Shown piece by piece: positions 46,531 to 57,219 of a stretch of DNA of 64,000 bases (positions are counted from its first letter, which is position 1; each line of letters opens with the position of its first letter). Source of the DNA: Perognathus longimembris pacificus (taxonomy: Eukaryota > Chordata > Mammalia > Rodentia > Heteromyidae); the NCBI RefSeq assembly GCF_023159225.1, contig NC_063181.1:4981606-5045605 (forward strand), in the 5' to 3' direction. A program made the position numbers and the translations under genes. The notes beneath the pieces were generated by a model. The model was given only the letters and a program-made list of their open reading frames with translations, was not told the DNA's origin and did not search any database.

Positions 46531-47298
46531 GAATTGTTTTTTAAAGCAAAGGAACTAAAAATGATCAAATAGCATAATCAGAACTGCGATACAGTTAGCA
46601 CTGCTAGATGAATATTATCTTGCAAGTGCTGTACACCATGGAATAGGATAGGGAAGAGGCAGGAAGGCCATCTGAGAATTGATGGGCATGGCACTACAGA
46701 TACAAAAAAGAATGAGCCTCTCATATAATGACCAAAGAACCAGCAGACCACTGACAAACAGATGGGAGAAAGAGAGAGAAATAGAGAAAAGTAGGTACCA
46801 ACAGGTAATTTAAAGGCTTAAAATCTAGGTACAAAGACCAGAGATTGTTTTGGCAAGACAAGAAAAGTATGATGAAAAGACTTGGATAAAAATAATTTTA
46901 ATTAGGGGAAATAGGTGTTAACATCAAATGCAAGACCTTACCACAAGGAAAGTTGAGGAAAAAAGTAGAGAAAAAATTAGCTAGAATGGAATTATTTGCA
47001 ATGTATTGTTTCTCAAAAAACAATCTGTAAACTTATTTTTTTCTTTAAGCTAATCCCCTTGCAACAAGTCTGAAATACATATGACATGAACTCGCCATCA
47101 ACCTGATACATTTTCATGAGCACTATCAAGACCAAACTAAAGTCAGCATAGTTATCATTTTAATCATCTAATACAGATTCTAACATTAGGCAAGAGGACC
47201 ATGAGTTTGGGCCAGCCTAAGCTACATAAAAGTTGCAGGAAGCCTGGGCTATACAATGAGAGCTGGTTTCAAAAATAAACATACAAAAATAAAGAAAA

Positions 47299-47506
47299 GG
47301 GGCTGGGAATATGGCTTAGTGGCAAGAGTGCTTGCTTGCCTCATATACATGAAGCCCTGAGTTCAATTCCTCAGCACCACATATATAGATAAAAGCCAGA
47401 AGTGGCGCTGTGGCTCAAGTTGGGCAGAGTGCTAGCCTTGAGCAAAAAGAAGCCAGGGCTCAGGCCCTGAGTTCAAGCCCCAAGACTGGATAAATAAATA
47501 AATAAA
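47299..47506 (+). mobile_element. ID-dimer SINE
   Basis: It has a TTGCTTGCC duplication in the left unit and an AAAT-repeat tail. Confidence 0.84.
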
Positions 47507-47664
47507 ATATAAAAATAAACACTTCATGCTTTTAAGTAATTTTAATCATAGAAAATTCCAAAGTTATTGTTAAATTTCAGGAAGCTTAATGAGTGGTAAT
47601 ACGATTCCTCATTTCAATAAGGCTTGTCGATATTTAGATTTTTGTTGTTGTTAGACTGGGTTTT

Positions 47665-47870
47665 TTTTTTTTTTTTTGGCCAGTCCTGGGCCTTGGACTC
47701 AGGGCCTGAGCACTGTCCCTGGCTTCTTCCCGCTCAAGGCTAGCACTCTGCCACTTGAGCCACAGCGCCGCTTCTGGCCGTTTTCTGTATATGTGGTACT
47801 GGGGATTCGAACCTAGGGCCTCGGGTATCCGAGGCAGGCACTCTTGCCACTAGGCTATATCCCCAGCCCC
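47665..47870 (-). mobile_element. ID-dimer SINE (minus), young subfamily, duplication
   Basis: TAGACTGGGTTTT flanks it at 47,652-47,664 and 47,872-47,884. It has CTTCTTCCCGCTC and TATCCGAGGCAGGC. It inserted into an older ID unit whose remainder is at 47,880-47,935. Confidence 0.9.
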
Positions 47871-47879
47871 ATAGACTGG

Positions 47880-48075
47880 GTTTTGAACTCAGAGCTTTGC
47901 ACTTGCTAGGCAGGTGCTCGAACAACTTGAGACACACCCCTTTCCTTCCTACTTTTTATGTTTGTTTTTAGATAAGGTCTCCAAATTTTGCCTGGGCTGG
48001 CCTTAGACCACAACTCTCCCACTTCTCCTCCCCAAGCAGCTGGAATCACAGGCATGTGCAACTGTGCCTGGCTCA
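47880..48075 (-). mobile_element. Older ID-like and B1-like units (minus)
   Basis: TTTGCACTTGCTAGGCAGG (ID) then TTTGCCTGGGCTGGCCTTAG and CTGGAATCACAGGCATG (B1). Confidence 0.6.
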
Positions 48076-48113
48076 ATATTATTTAAATTCTTATAACAAA
48101 AATGTGTAACAGC

Positions 48114-48320
48114 GGGCTGGGGATATAGCCTAGTGGCAAGAGTGCCTGCCTCGGATACACGAGGCCCTAGGTTCGATTCCCCAGCACCACATATACAGAA
48201 AACGGCCAGAAGCGGCGCTGTGGCTCAAGTGGCAGAGTGCTAGCCTTGAGCGGGAAGAAGCCAGGGACAGTGCTCAGGCCCTGAGTCCAAGGCCCAGGAC
48301 TGGCCAAAAAAAAAAAAAAA
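48114..48320 (+). mobile_element. ID-dimer SINE, young subfamily, perfect duplication
   Basis: AAATGTGTAACAGC flanks it (about 48,100-48,113 and 48,321-48,334). It has GAGCGGGAAGAAGCC, GATACACGAGGCCC and GAAGCGGCGCTG, the diagnostic set of the subfamily. Confidence 0.93.
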
Positions 48321-48799
48321 AAATGTGTAACAGCAATTTTCATAAAACATTTACATATATGCCAGAAGACCAGAAGAATTTCTGGCATACTACAAAACAC
48401 TACAGCTCCACTAATAGTTATCTTTTCTTATTAGTTATACTGACAAAGCAACAGAACTTATGAAAAGAAAAAAATGTTCAATCTTTGTGGTGATGAAATA
48501 CTTGACTTGATTCTACCTATGTGAAAAATGGAACAGTACTATACACATACATTGTATCAATGTTGATTTCCTGATTTTTTTCTTGTCTTGTTTCATTTTG
48601 TGGTAATGGGGATTGAATTCAGGGTGTGTGCATGGTGGACAACTGCTCTAGCAGTGAGTAATGACCTCATCATGTCTGTCCTACCCTGCCCTTCTTGGTT
48701 TTAATACTGTACTTAGGTTAGGTAAGATGTGATCAATAAGAGAAATTGCGTGAAAGGTACAGTGCTCGTGTTAATATTTTTACAACTTCCTATTTTGAA

Positions 48800-48925
48800 T
48801 GAATCTACAGTATGATCCTATGAAGTTAGTACCATTTTTATTCCCATTCTACAAATGAGGGAACTGAGATACACATTTCAAATTACTTGTCATGTAATGT
48901 CAGAACCTGAGATTTGGACACTTTT
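48800..48925 (+). mobile_element. MIR-type ancient SINE
   Basis: ACCATTTTTATTCCCATTCT, CAAATGAGGGAACTGAGA and GTCAGAACCTGAGATTTGG follow the MIR order. Confidence 0.72.
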
Positions 48926-49955
48926 TAAAAACTTTGGACTTGTCTGGAAAGAACACAGGCAGAATGACTAAAAGTTTGCATTTATCTGAAAGGCTGCAGG
49001 ATTACAGGAAAAGTATGGCTGACAATCAAATTCACATTTTATTTTGGCAAGATCCCACAGGTACAAGTGTAGAATGACTAATGAAAAAAGCTGAATACAA
49101 CAAGATTAGCTAAGAGACTGATGTAATTAAGTCAGAAACAATGAATTAAGAGAACTGCAATAAAATGAAAACAAAGTGAATATCTACAAAGAGTGGGAAA
49201 TCAAGTTGATTTCATGACTTGGGGAGACAGGGTTTCAAGGCTTGACTCTCTAGGCCCAAGGCAAGAGCTTCAAATTTCAACCACACGACCATCTTATCAA
49301 AATCTTAAGGCAAATACACAGGTTCAGTACTAAGTCACCCTCCCTGCAGAGAACATGTGACCTTCTCTCTGTAAAACCTGTGACTTTATATTAAAGTTAG
49401 TCACTTGGCAACTTCACACTAGTTGTTTAGCATGCATAAGGCTTTTAGAGTTATTACATTTCCAATGCACTATATGTGGGTCATCAGTGGATACAAAATG
49501 AACAGGAAAGCTACAGAGAATATAGCCAGTATAGAGAATTCAGTAATTGTTTTAATCATAATCAGCATTTCATACATTTAAGGAAAACCTAGATGCCCTT
49601 CCTTGGAGTGGAATCATTTTCTCTCTTACAAGGAAGGAGTCAAACACAGTAACTGACCATGTCAGAGTTAAATGAGACTACTGTTATCTTTTTCCTTTTG
49701 TTCACAAAGGCCAAAAAATAAAAAATAAAAACACTGTCCTTAGAGTTAAAGACCTGCAAAACACTACACCAGGATTATAGCCACTAGAAATGCTTACTGT
49801 ACCTTCTAGTTTATTATCACAGGGTAAAATTATCCTAAAGCCAGGTCCTTCCAGTAAGAGATTGCTCCTTCCTGTAAAGTTTTCAAGCAAAGGATAGTAA
49901 ACTTCCAAATTCTAAGGCAATGTAATGTGTTTAAAATAGACGCCAACAGGTAGTT

Positions 49956-49957
49956 GC

Positions 49958-49988
<31 letters not shown>

Positions 49989-49990
49989 TG
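49956..49990. repeat. GT microsatellite
   Basis: About 16 GT units with GC interruptions, next to a short reversed ID-like remnant (CACTCTATCACTGAGC). Confidence 0.9.
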
Positions 49991-51669
49991 CGCTGGGGAG
50001 TCAAGCACTCTATCACTGAGCTACAACTCCAGCCAATGAAAAGTTTCACATCACATAATTACTTAGAAACAGCTTTACTCTGCACATATAGCAGATTCTA
50101 AGTCTAGTAAAGGCTAAAGAATAGTTGCACCTAGGAATTTAAGTTACATATTAATTAGCATTATTTTGAGAAAACTTTCAAATTGACAGTTCATATTTTC
50201 AGAAAACTGTGTTATAATCTGATAAAATAATGGTTTATAGAGAAAGTGAAAATTGCTAAGGTGTCTATAATGCAGACAGAATGGTTCCTGAGATGTGTGG
50301 CTCGGATTGACTTTTATGAGATATACGTTTAATAGATACATAAAGAAACACAAAAAGCAGGTACACAAAACAGGCAAATAAAACAGAATACATTTTCACT
50401 GAACACTTTCATCTACAAATGTTCATCTTTTTTAAAAGCTGAGTTAATATACCAACTTTCATTTATGAAAAATAATATTCTAGGATAAATTTCTAATTCC
50501 CAAGAGAAATAAGTTTAAAGAAGTGCATACAAAAAGTAATGGAATCAAGAGCTGCAATAAAATGAACAGAAAAAGCAAACAGGCTTTTACTGGAAACCTA
50601 GTAGCCATCTGATATATTAAAAGTCTGGATGGACTGAAGTAAGAAATCAAGATGGAAACTCCCAATGGGTTCAATAGGTACTGAAAAAAAATATACAATG
50701 GAATTCCAATCAATAGTTGATACAAAAACTGTCAGATGAAACAATGAGAGATTTGTTGTAATAGATCTTACAACTTAAAAATACTAAATCATTATGTTTA
50801 TATTACTAATGCTGAAACTAAAGGTTTGGGCTGAAAGACTAAAATCTGCCAAACAGTGAAAAGGAAGCCTCACTAAGGCCTTCAGCCTAAAGCAAAGGTT
50901 CCTTTCCTTGATGAACACTTGTGACTAAATAGCATTCAATGTACATGATACACAAGACCGGGAATAGACTGGTTAGAAAAACAGCTAGATTTCCAACTTC
51001 CCTTAAGACAGGCACCATTTCTAAAAGCAGTCATATGAAAATAAATGCATCTTCACAGTTACAGGATGAAATTTTAAGCTGGACAGGCACCATTGCCCTG
51101 GTTTTCTATTTTTTTCACAAACTGTAAGAATTCTACATGCTGGGAATATTTTATGTTTTAACCTGCAGTAAAAGCTTTATATCACTTTAATGCCCTAGTG
51201 CTTAAAATGCAACAGAATCAGCCCAATGAAGGCAAAGAATATATTTGGCTTACGTATAATGAATGATTTTGACCCAACTATTAGCCAGAAAAACTCTAAT
51301 GAATTTCCCAGTAAATAATTTAGCATTTCCAGAGGTGAAAATAAAAAGCAATTTTGAGGGATGGGAAGATGAAACAGAAAACAATTTTAGTTTTGTATTT
51401 CCCAAATAATTGTTAAACACTTTTATCTTCCACAAAAAATGGCACTATATTATGTAGTTACATAAAGCTTTTCCTCCAGATTTTGCAAAGTAGAATTTCA
51501 GATCACAATAAAGCTTAAAACAGGTAATGCCAGACATCACGGTCTCTAGCAAACCAAAGGCTCAGCTCTGGAATATCATATTCTATATTTTTAATTCAAG
51601 ACTTAGAATGCTTATTCTATTCAAGTCAATCTGTCTACTTATCTACCTACCTATTTTTCCTACCTCTTA

Positions 51670-52025
51670 TGCTTATATGATAAGGAAAACCTGCCATTAT
51701 TAGAACTAGCCCAATCCTGCCATTATCAGAACTAGGTCAATTTGGTAAGGAAAAGCCTGTTATTGCCAGAACCAGCTTGACCAGAACTAGCTTGACCTTT
51801 ATGCTTCAAGTAACTTTCTAGAAACAGTAACCCTTAGGGTAAACCAAAACTCAAAACACTTGTGCTCTAAAACCCAGAACTAAAACCTGAAACCCAACTG
51901 CTATAAAAGGATTGTACTCCTGTTGGTGAGGGCTCAGACTTTGGAGTAGGAACTCCTCTGGGCCTGCCAGTGTAATAAACCCGAGTTCTCCAACTTCTGC
52001 CCTGAGTATTTCCAACAACAATACC
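51670..52025 (+). mobile_element. ERV1-like LTR (plus), old
   Basis: CTATAAAAGG near 51,902 and AATAAACCCG near 51,976 are spaced like a promoter and polyadenylation signal, with GAGGGCTCAGACTTTGG between. The U3 part has three imperfect copies of a CCTGCCATTAT-AGAACTAG unit. No target duplication was identified. Confidence 0.55.
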
Positions 52026-52643
52026 TTATCACTCTGAATGACCAACTGCAGAAACTTCAAAGGTTATAAAATTACATAGTATATCTATGTGACTTTCAGT
52101 TTTTATGGAATCTAAACCGTCTCACACTTCTAAGTGGCATACTCAAGAGTGGATAAGTTCTGTACAAAGTAGGTAAATACATTAAACTACCCACAGTCTA
52201 CACAGAAATTATGCCAATTTCTTTAGTTATTCAAAAAGTTATGACACTAAAAAAAGTCACCAAAGGGTTATCAAAGTATAAAAAGGAAAGATCCTAAATT
52301 CTCCTGGTGTTAAAGACTGTAAGAAAGAAGAGATATTGATTTCCTCCTCCATTCTTTTTTTTAGCTGTAATAGAAAATGTTTTTAAAAAATCAAATTTCC
52401 CAGATTTGACTTACAGACACAATTCAACGAGGTCTAGCAAATTAGTTGTGCAATTATCCCAAGTGTAACAGTGTAACAGAAATCATTACAAACCAGATGA
52501 GATAATTACCTGTGGCATAAATGCAACACAAATGCAGGTCCTTTCTCTATAATGCTGCATTTTATACTAAAACCACAAAAAGCACAACCGAATTATTAGT
52601 ATAAACTGGATTGAAAAGGCACAGGAGATAGTCTACCAAAAAG

Positions 52644-52914
52644 AGAAGAAGGAGGGAAGGAAAGGAAGGAAGGAGAAAAGAAGGGAAGGAAGGAGGGAGG
52701 AAGGGAAGGAAGGAGGGAAGAAGGAAGGAGGGAGGAAGGGAAGGAAAGAGGGAAGAAAGGAGGGAAGAAGGCAAGGAGGGAGGAAGGGAAAGAGGGAAGA
52801 AGGAAGGAGGGAGGAAGGGAAGGAAAGAGGGAAGAAAGGAGGGAAGAAGGCAAGGAGGGAGGAAAGGAAGGAAGGAGGGAAGGAGGGAAGGAGGAAGGGA
52901 GGAAGGAAGGCAGG
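52644..52914. repeat. Polypurine tract with 79-bp exact tandem duplication
   Basis: About 270 bp contain only A and G on the plus strand apart from three single C bases. Within it the unit starting GGGAAGAAGGAAGG occurs at 52,715 and again at 52,794, identical for at least 72 bp. The transcribed HMBOX1 sense strand is therefore polypyrimidine here. Confidence 0.95.
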
Positions 52915-54139
52915 CTAAACCTACAAGATTCCAGAGGCATGAACTAGTCCTGTCACAGTTCCCTGTATGACACATGGGTGGCTTTTTTAAAAATAAAGCT
53001 CCGGACTAAAACCAGCGATCACTTCGTGCCATTAACTTCCCCTGGAGTGGTATCTTCACTTCCAGCTGCGTTTTCCCCTCCACTCACCCAGCGCTTCCTC
53101 ACCGCTCCAGATCGGCTTTCAGGCGGCAGTGCGAGGCACAACAGGGTGGGGTAGGAGGCGGAAAACGCAAGCTGCGCCTTCCAGGGCACCGCCAGTCTCT
53201 TCCCCGCAAAGGATTTCCGACAGAGCCTCCCTCCTTCCACGGAAACGAGTCGCCTCCGAGCGGAGCGGAGCGGATCGCCCGGCCGCCGGCCGCGCGGCGC
53301 CCTCGGAAGCCGGCGCCCCGCGCCCCGGACGCCGGGGGTCCGTCCCTCCACGGAACCGGAGGGCGACGCGAAGCCGCTGCCTGCTGTCTGGGGGTGAAGG
53401 TGGGTGGAGGACTCTTTTCAAAGTAGCCCCAATAGTGTCACCAAAACACGGTTCCGGGATAAAATATTAAGAAACATGTTTTGCTCTGGGGGTTTTTATT
53501 CCCCCCCCCCACTCCCTCCTTTCCCACCTGGAGACGGGGGGAGCCGGGCTCCGCGCGCAGCCCACGGCCCCCCTCGGGTCCCCCGGGTCTGGAGTTCGGG
53601 GTGGAGAGCGGGCGGCCCGGAGGAGGGGGCGGAGAGGGGGGCGGAGTGAGAGCGGGCGGCGGGACGCCAGCGAGTTGCGGAGCCCGCTCCCCCGCTCCCC
53701 GGCGTCCCCGGGACTCCCGGACCCCCGGGGCGCGCTCCCGCACCGCCCAGGCCCCGGAAGACCTTCCCGGGCGGGCGGGCGCCACCTAACTTCCCAGCGC
53801 CGGCGCGCGTCACGCGGCGGAACGAACGCACCGGGTCCGGGTCCGGGTCCGCCCCGCCGACAGCCACGCACCTCGAAACCACCTCGCAGTTTCCCCAACT
53901 CCGGGCGGGAGACCCCCGCCGCCGCCCCCGGGAGGGGGGAGCCGGGGAGCCGCCGCCGCCTTTCCAGACGGCGCCTCACCGACGGCCCGGCCCCACCCCG
54001 CTCGGAAGCCCCCCTCCCGGGCGGGCGCACACTCACTTTCTCCCCCGGCCCCTCCGAGGCAGGTAGCCTTCCCTCCAGTGAAGGGGTAGGAGCGAGGACG
54101 GGACGCGAGGCGGTCCCGCTCCCCATCCGCCCGACTCAC

Positions 54140-54430
54140 CTCGGAACCGCGCGGAGTTCCCTCGCCCGGCACGGCCCCCTCCCCAGCGTCCCGGCGCCGA
54201 GGGCTGAGGCGGGAGGAGGGAGGCGGGAGGGGGGAGGGGTGCCTTCCGTGCGGGGCCGCCCGTCGGGAGGGGCTGGGGAGGGCCGGAGGCCCGCACAGGA
54301 AGAGGAGAAGGGGGAGGGGAGGCCCCACTCTCCCAGTCTCCCCCCTGAAAACCTCCCTTGTCTCAATCACATCAGACTGACTGTCTTTGTCTGGCTGACA
54401 ACCGCCATATTGATATCAACAGCCCCGCTC
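54140..54430 (-). other. HMBOX1: HMBOX1 first exon, inferred
   Basis: The donor CCGAG|GTGAGT (54,140/54,139) is the best one downstream of the YY1-type box on the minus strand. The 5' end is placed just upstream of that box and is approximate. The exon would be non-coding, with a short uORF starting in the YY1 box if transcription begins above it. Confidence 0.5.
54400..54412 (-). promoter_or_regulatory. YY1-type box at the inferred HMBOX1 start
   Basis: CAATATGGCGGTT on the minus strand matches the ATGGCGG YY1 core, which in TATA-less promoters commonly lies just downstream of the start, in the sense direction, as here. Confidence 0.6.
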
Positions 54431-54447
54431 CCACCTGCTGCCGCCGG

Positions 54448-54845
54448 GCGTCCCTGGGAGTTGTAGTTTCTGCCTCCCTGGAGTAAACACGCCGAGCCCC
54501 GTGTCTAGAGACTCCAGGGAACTACAGTTCCCGGCAAGTCCCGCGCCCACTCGCCTTCCCACAGAGAGGAGGGGAAAGAGGACCAGGACCTGTCGGGACT
54601 ACAAATCCCAGAATTCCATGAGCGACCAGCCCGTATGGGGAACGTGATGTCGGCTGGGGTGGAGAGAGGATGAATTGGCGGCGGGGATAAATTTAAGTTG
54701 ACGGAAGGGGGTGTTCGGAAAGGAAAGGAAAGGCAAGGCAACCACAGTTCCCAAGGTGCCCGGGAAATGACTACATTTCCCAAGATGCCCCGGAAGGGGG
54801 CGTGAGTAAGGGGGTGAAAAAGACTGCAAATCCCGCGATGCACTC
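54448..54845. promoter_or_regulatory. Array of six ZNF143/STAF-type boxes
   Basis: Copies of the ACTACA..TCCC box followed by a GC-rich part are at 54,448-54,468 (minus; ACTACAACTCCCAG), 54,520-54,541 (ACTACAGTTCCCGG), 54,598-54,620 (ACTACAAATCCCAGAAT), 54,741-54,760 (ACCACAGTTCCCAAGG), 54,770-54,791 (ACTACATTTCCCAAGATG) and 54,823-54,843 (ACTGCAAATCCCGCGATG). The first four of these six are closest to the core; the fourth and sixth carry one change each. Confidence 0.75.
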
Positions 54846-54867
54846 CGCGGCCGGCGACGGTGAGCGA

Positions 54868-54911
54868 ACCGGAAGGCGCTCGCTGGGTTGGAGGAGTTGG
54901 ACGACTGACGT
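54868..54911 (+). promoter_or_regulatory. ETS and CRE-like boxes at the INTS9 start
   Basis: ACCGGAAG (54,868-54,875) is a strong ETS/GABP site and TGACGT (54,906-54,911) is a CRE half. Both lie in the 60 bp before the INTS9 start codon, with no TATA box. Confidence 0.55.
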
Positions 54912-54931
54912 CTAACCACCCCAAGTCCAGT

Positions 54932-54940
54932 ATGAAACTG
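54932..54940 (+). CDS. INTS9: INTS9 first coding exon (Met-Lys-Leu)
   Basis: ATGAAACTG followed by a canonical GTGAGT donor at 54,941 matches the INTS9 N-terminus, in which Met-Lys-Leu is followed by Tyr-Cys from the next exon. INTS9 is the catalytically inactive metallo-beta-lactamase/beta-CASP partner of INTS11 in the Integrator complex, which cleaves snRNA precursors and paused Pol II transcripts. The assignment rests on this short match plus the known head-to-head position next to HMBOX1 in mammals. The second coding exon was sought to the window end and not found. Confidence 0.85.
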
Positions 54941-55277
54941 GTGAGTTCCGCTCCCGGGGCGTCCCGGGGGGGGGGGGGGGCGTCCCGCGTCTCCCCACCT
55001 GGGGCGGAGAATCGTCGCCCACGAAGGGCGGCCGCCGGGGCAGTGGCGAGCGGGGCGGGCTGAGGACGGGTGCTTCGGGGACGAGGGCCGGGGGGAGTCC
55101 CACCCGGTCTCCCGCCACCCCCCGCCGCGGCCGGGGCTCCCTTCCTCCCCCACCCCCCACCCCGACGAGCTCAGGTCGCGGCCGTGTGCCTGGGTGTGGG
55201 GCTTGTTTCCGGCGTCCACGTGAGGGTTCCCGTGGGCTCCGAGCCGCCCGCCCGCCCGCGAGCGCCCCGCTTCTCCG

Positions 55278-55304
55278 CCGTCGGGGGTGGGGGGTGGGGG
55301 GCGG
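55278..55304 (+). repeat. G-run cluster with G-quadruplex potential
   Basis: Runs of 5, 6 and 6 G separated by single T bases occur on the INTS9 sense strand; a further run of 14 G is at 54,967-54,980. Confidence 0.7.
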
Positions 55305-56139
55305 AGGCCGTGGGGCGCCACGGCGGCACTCGCTGCGCCTCCTAACGGACTCCGAGGAAGCCCCGGCCCGGCCGCGGCCCCGGGGGCCCCGGGTGGGCCG
55401 AGGGCCGGTGTGCCAGGGCGCTCGCCACCGGGGCTGCGGGCACCGCCAAGCCTGGACCTGGCTCGCGGGGAAACTTGTCAGACGCCGGCGCCTTTATTCT
55501 TAGCGCGCGCACCGTTCCAACAAGTTATTCCGACTCCGCAGAACGCGGGTGGGAGAGACACTGTGCCTCGCTCGGCCTTTTAAAACTCCCTCGTTCTTGC
55601 AAGCTTTACTTTCTGTGACTGGTGGACAAAGAAACGTCCTCGACGAGTAAGACATGTTAGGGACGTTTAGTTTTCAAAGGCAGGGAAGTGTCAAAAGTTT
55701 ATTTGTGAGCCAGGGTGTGATTTACCTATACTTATTTTACTCATGAGATCCTAATTTAGTTTGTTTGTTTTTTAAGAAGGATGGAAACATGGAATACAAA
55801 AAAAAAGATTTAATTTTGTGCCTTGAGAATCAAAAGATACTTCAGAGGAACAGGAAGTGTTCTATTGATGCTCCGTCTTTCAAACCATGTATTATACCCT
55901 GGAATACATTGGGTAGTTGAAAGATGATCTGTAAAAGGTAGAATTCCCACCAACATACTAAAGGTTGCAAAAGCATTGTTAGACCTATGTGTTGTACCTT
56001 CTGAAGGGTTTAAGTCTCCTTCTGGCCTAGTGGCCTAAAAACTTTTAACTTTATATACTGTTTCAGGAATGTGAGAGGCCTGAATTTGATCATATGTGTC
56101 TTACTATACATACCTGTGTGTGGATAGGTCCTAGCTACT

Positions 56140-56370
56140 TAGGTGGTGGAGATGGGGAATGTCATAGTTTGAAGTCAGTCCTAGAATAAAAATTTGAGCC
56201 TCCATCTCAGCCAATGACTGGGTACAGTGGTACCTGCCTATTTCCCCACTAATCAGGAAAGTGTAGTGGCTGGATGCAATGTCACCTGTTGTCCCCAGCA
56301 CCCCGGGAAAGCATAATTAGGAAGATCTCAATCCAGGCTGCCTTGGGCATAGTGGCAAACTCTTTTCTCA
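56140..56370 (+). mobile_element. B1-like fragments
   Basis: GGTCCTAGCTACTTAGGTGG, then CTGGGTACAGTGGTACCTG, then GTTGTCCCCAGCACCCCGG. Confidence 0.5.
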
Positions 56371-56389
56371 AAAATACCCAAGACAAGCT

Positions 56390-56622
56390 GGGCCTTGATG
56401 GCTCACGCCTATAATCCTAGCTACTCAGGAGGCTGAGATATGAGGATCGCCGTTCAAAGCCATCCTGGGCAGGAAAGTCAATGGGGTTCTTCAATTAGCC
56501 ACTGGAAAACTGGAAGTGGCCCTGTGGCTCAAAGTGGCAGAGCACTCGCCTTGAGCTGAAGAGCACAGGGACAGTGCCTAGGCCCAGAGTTTAAGCCACA
56601 CAACTTGACCAAAAAAAAGAAA
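56390..56622 (+). mobile_element. B1-headed composite SINE
   Basis: GCTGGGCCTTGATGGCTCACG head and a full right unit with AAAGTGGCAGAGCACTCGCC. Confidence 0.78.
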
Positions 56623-56634
56623 GGACAAGAAGAG

Positions 56635-56730
56635 TTAGGAGGCATGGCTTAAGTAGTAGAGTGCCAGTCTAGCAAGCACGAGGCCCCGAGTTTGATACTC
56701 AATGTTACCCCAAAAAAGAAAAAGAAATAC
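56635..56730 (+). mobile_element. ID-like SINE monomer
   Basis: GGCATGGCTTAAGTAGTAGAG then AGCAAGCACGAGGCCCCGAG. Confidence 0.6.
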
Positions 56731-57219
56731 ATGTTACTGAGCACATTTCTTGTTTATAAGATTATGACTTGACAAAGTACCTTCCCACACACAACCTATG
56801 ACCACATCTTGTTGGTTTTACTTCCTTAGTGAAAGTTTGAGTAGGTCTGTTTTTCTCCATTTTCACTAGTACTGCCTTTATACTAGTTCTTTTCATTTGA
56901 CACTTGGTATTCAATAAGACTGTAAACAGTCTCCCTGCGTTCTCAAATCCATCTTCTGCCATGTTTCTCAGCAGTTGTTTTAAATGGTAGAGTTCCATAA
57001 CACCTGCCTTTTCACTAGGATAAAGTCTTGGAATTCTTTGGATTTGAAGAATTCTTGTCTGCTTCCCTTACTCTTTATTCCAGTCGTGTTGCGATCTTCC
57101 TGTTCTTGAACTCCAACATATTCTGTCTCTGGGATTTTCCAGAGGGTTCCGTTGTGGGGGTGGGGAGGAGGGGAGTCTGGCTTATACACTTTAAGGTGTC
57201 CGTCTAAACAGCTTTTCAA

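Larger units (their letters stand above)
22985..54139 (-). other. HMBOX1: HMBOX1 first intron (about 31 kb)
   Basis: It spans from the donor at 54,139 to the acceptor at 22,985. It contains an LTR cluster at 25.6-29.1 kb, an L1 (minus) at 35.0-37.4 kb, L1 fragments at 39.4-41.7 kb, a polypurine tract at 52.6-52.9 kb and many SINEs. Unassigned stretches without recognisable repeats include 22,990-23,770, 23,900-24,530, 29,920-30,070, 30,540-33,160, 37,500-38,240, 38,330-39,400, 41,750-42,180, 42,430-43,100, 44,210-44,950, 45,660-46,330, 46,550-47,200, 48,930-49,950 and 50,040-51,660. Confidence 0.8.
1..54440 (-). other. HMBOX1: HMBOX1 gene span (5' part; continues past the left edge)
   Basis: The gene is identified from three coding exons whose ordered translation matches human HMBOX1 as I remember it, with splice phases that join in frame. 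The protein is a nuclear homeobox factor (HOT1) that binds double-stranded telomeric repeats, has been linked to telomerase recruitment, and was also described as a transcriptional repressor. Transcription runs from about 54.4 kb leftward. The 5' end is inferred from a CpG island, a YY1-type box and a canonical donor at 54,140/54,139. The window holds residues 1-195 of about 420; the rest of the POU-like domain and the homeodomain are off the left edge. Further non-coding 5' exons inside the 31-kb first intron cannot be excluded. Confidence 0.93.
53070..55560. promoter_or_regulatory. CpG island over the HMBOX1-INTS9 shared promoter
   Basis: Base composition changes sharply from AT-rich to very GC-rich with many CpGs, then back. 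The island covers both inferred starts. Open frames of up to 263 codons within it result from the scarcity of AT-rich stop codons. Confidence 0.9.

Noticed and set aside
52562..52975. Ser/Pro/Leu-rich open frames of 114-137 codons on the minus strand
   Set aside because: They are direct translations of the polypyrimidine strand of the GGAAG-type tract.
53832..53850. Triple CGGGTC unit considered as telomere-like repeat
   Set aside because: The unit is not TTAGGG or a known variant and has only three copies, so a self-binding site for HMBOX1 is not supported.
53467..54466. Long open frames (up to 263 codons) on both strands in the GC-rich block
   Set aside because: They overlap in several frames, are Pro/Arg/Gly-rich, and coincide with the CpG island where stop codons are rare. 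No domain is recognisable.
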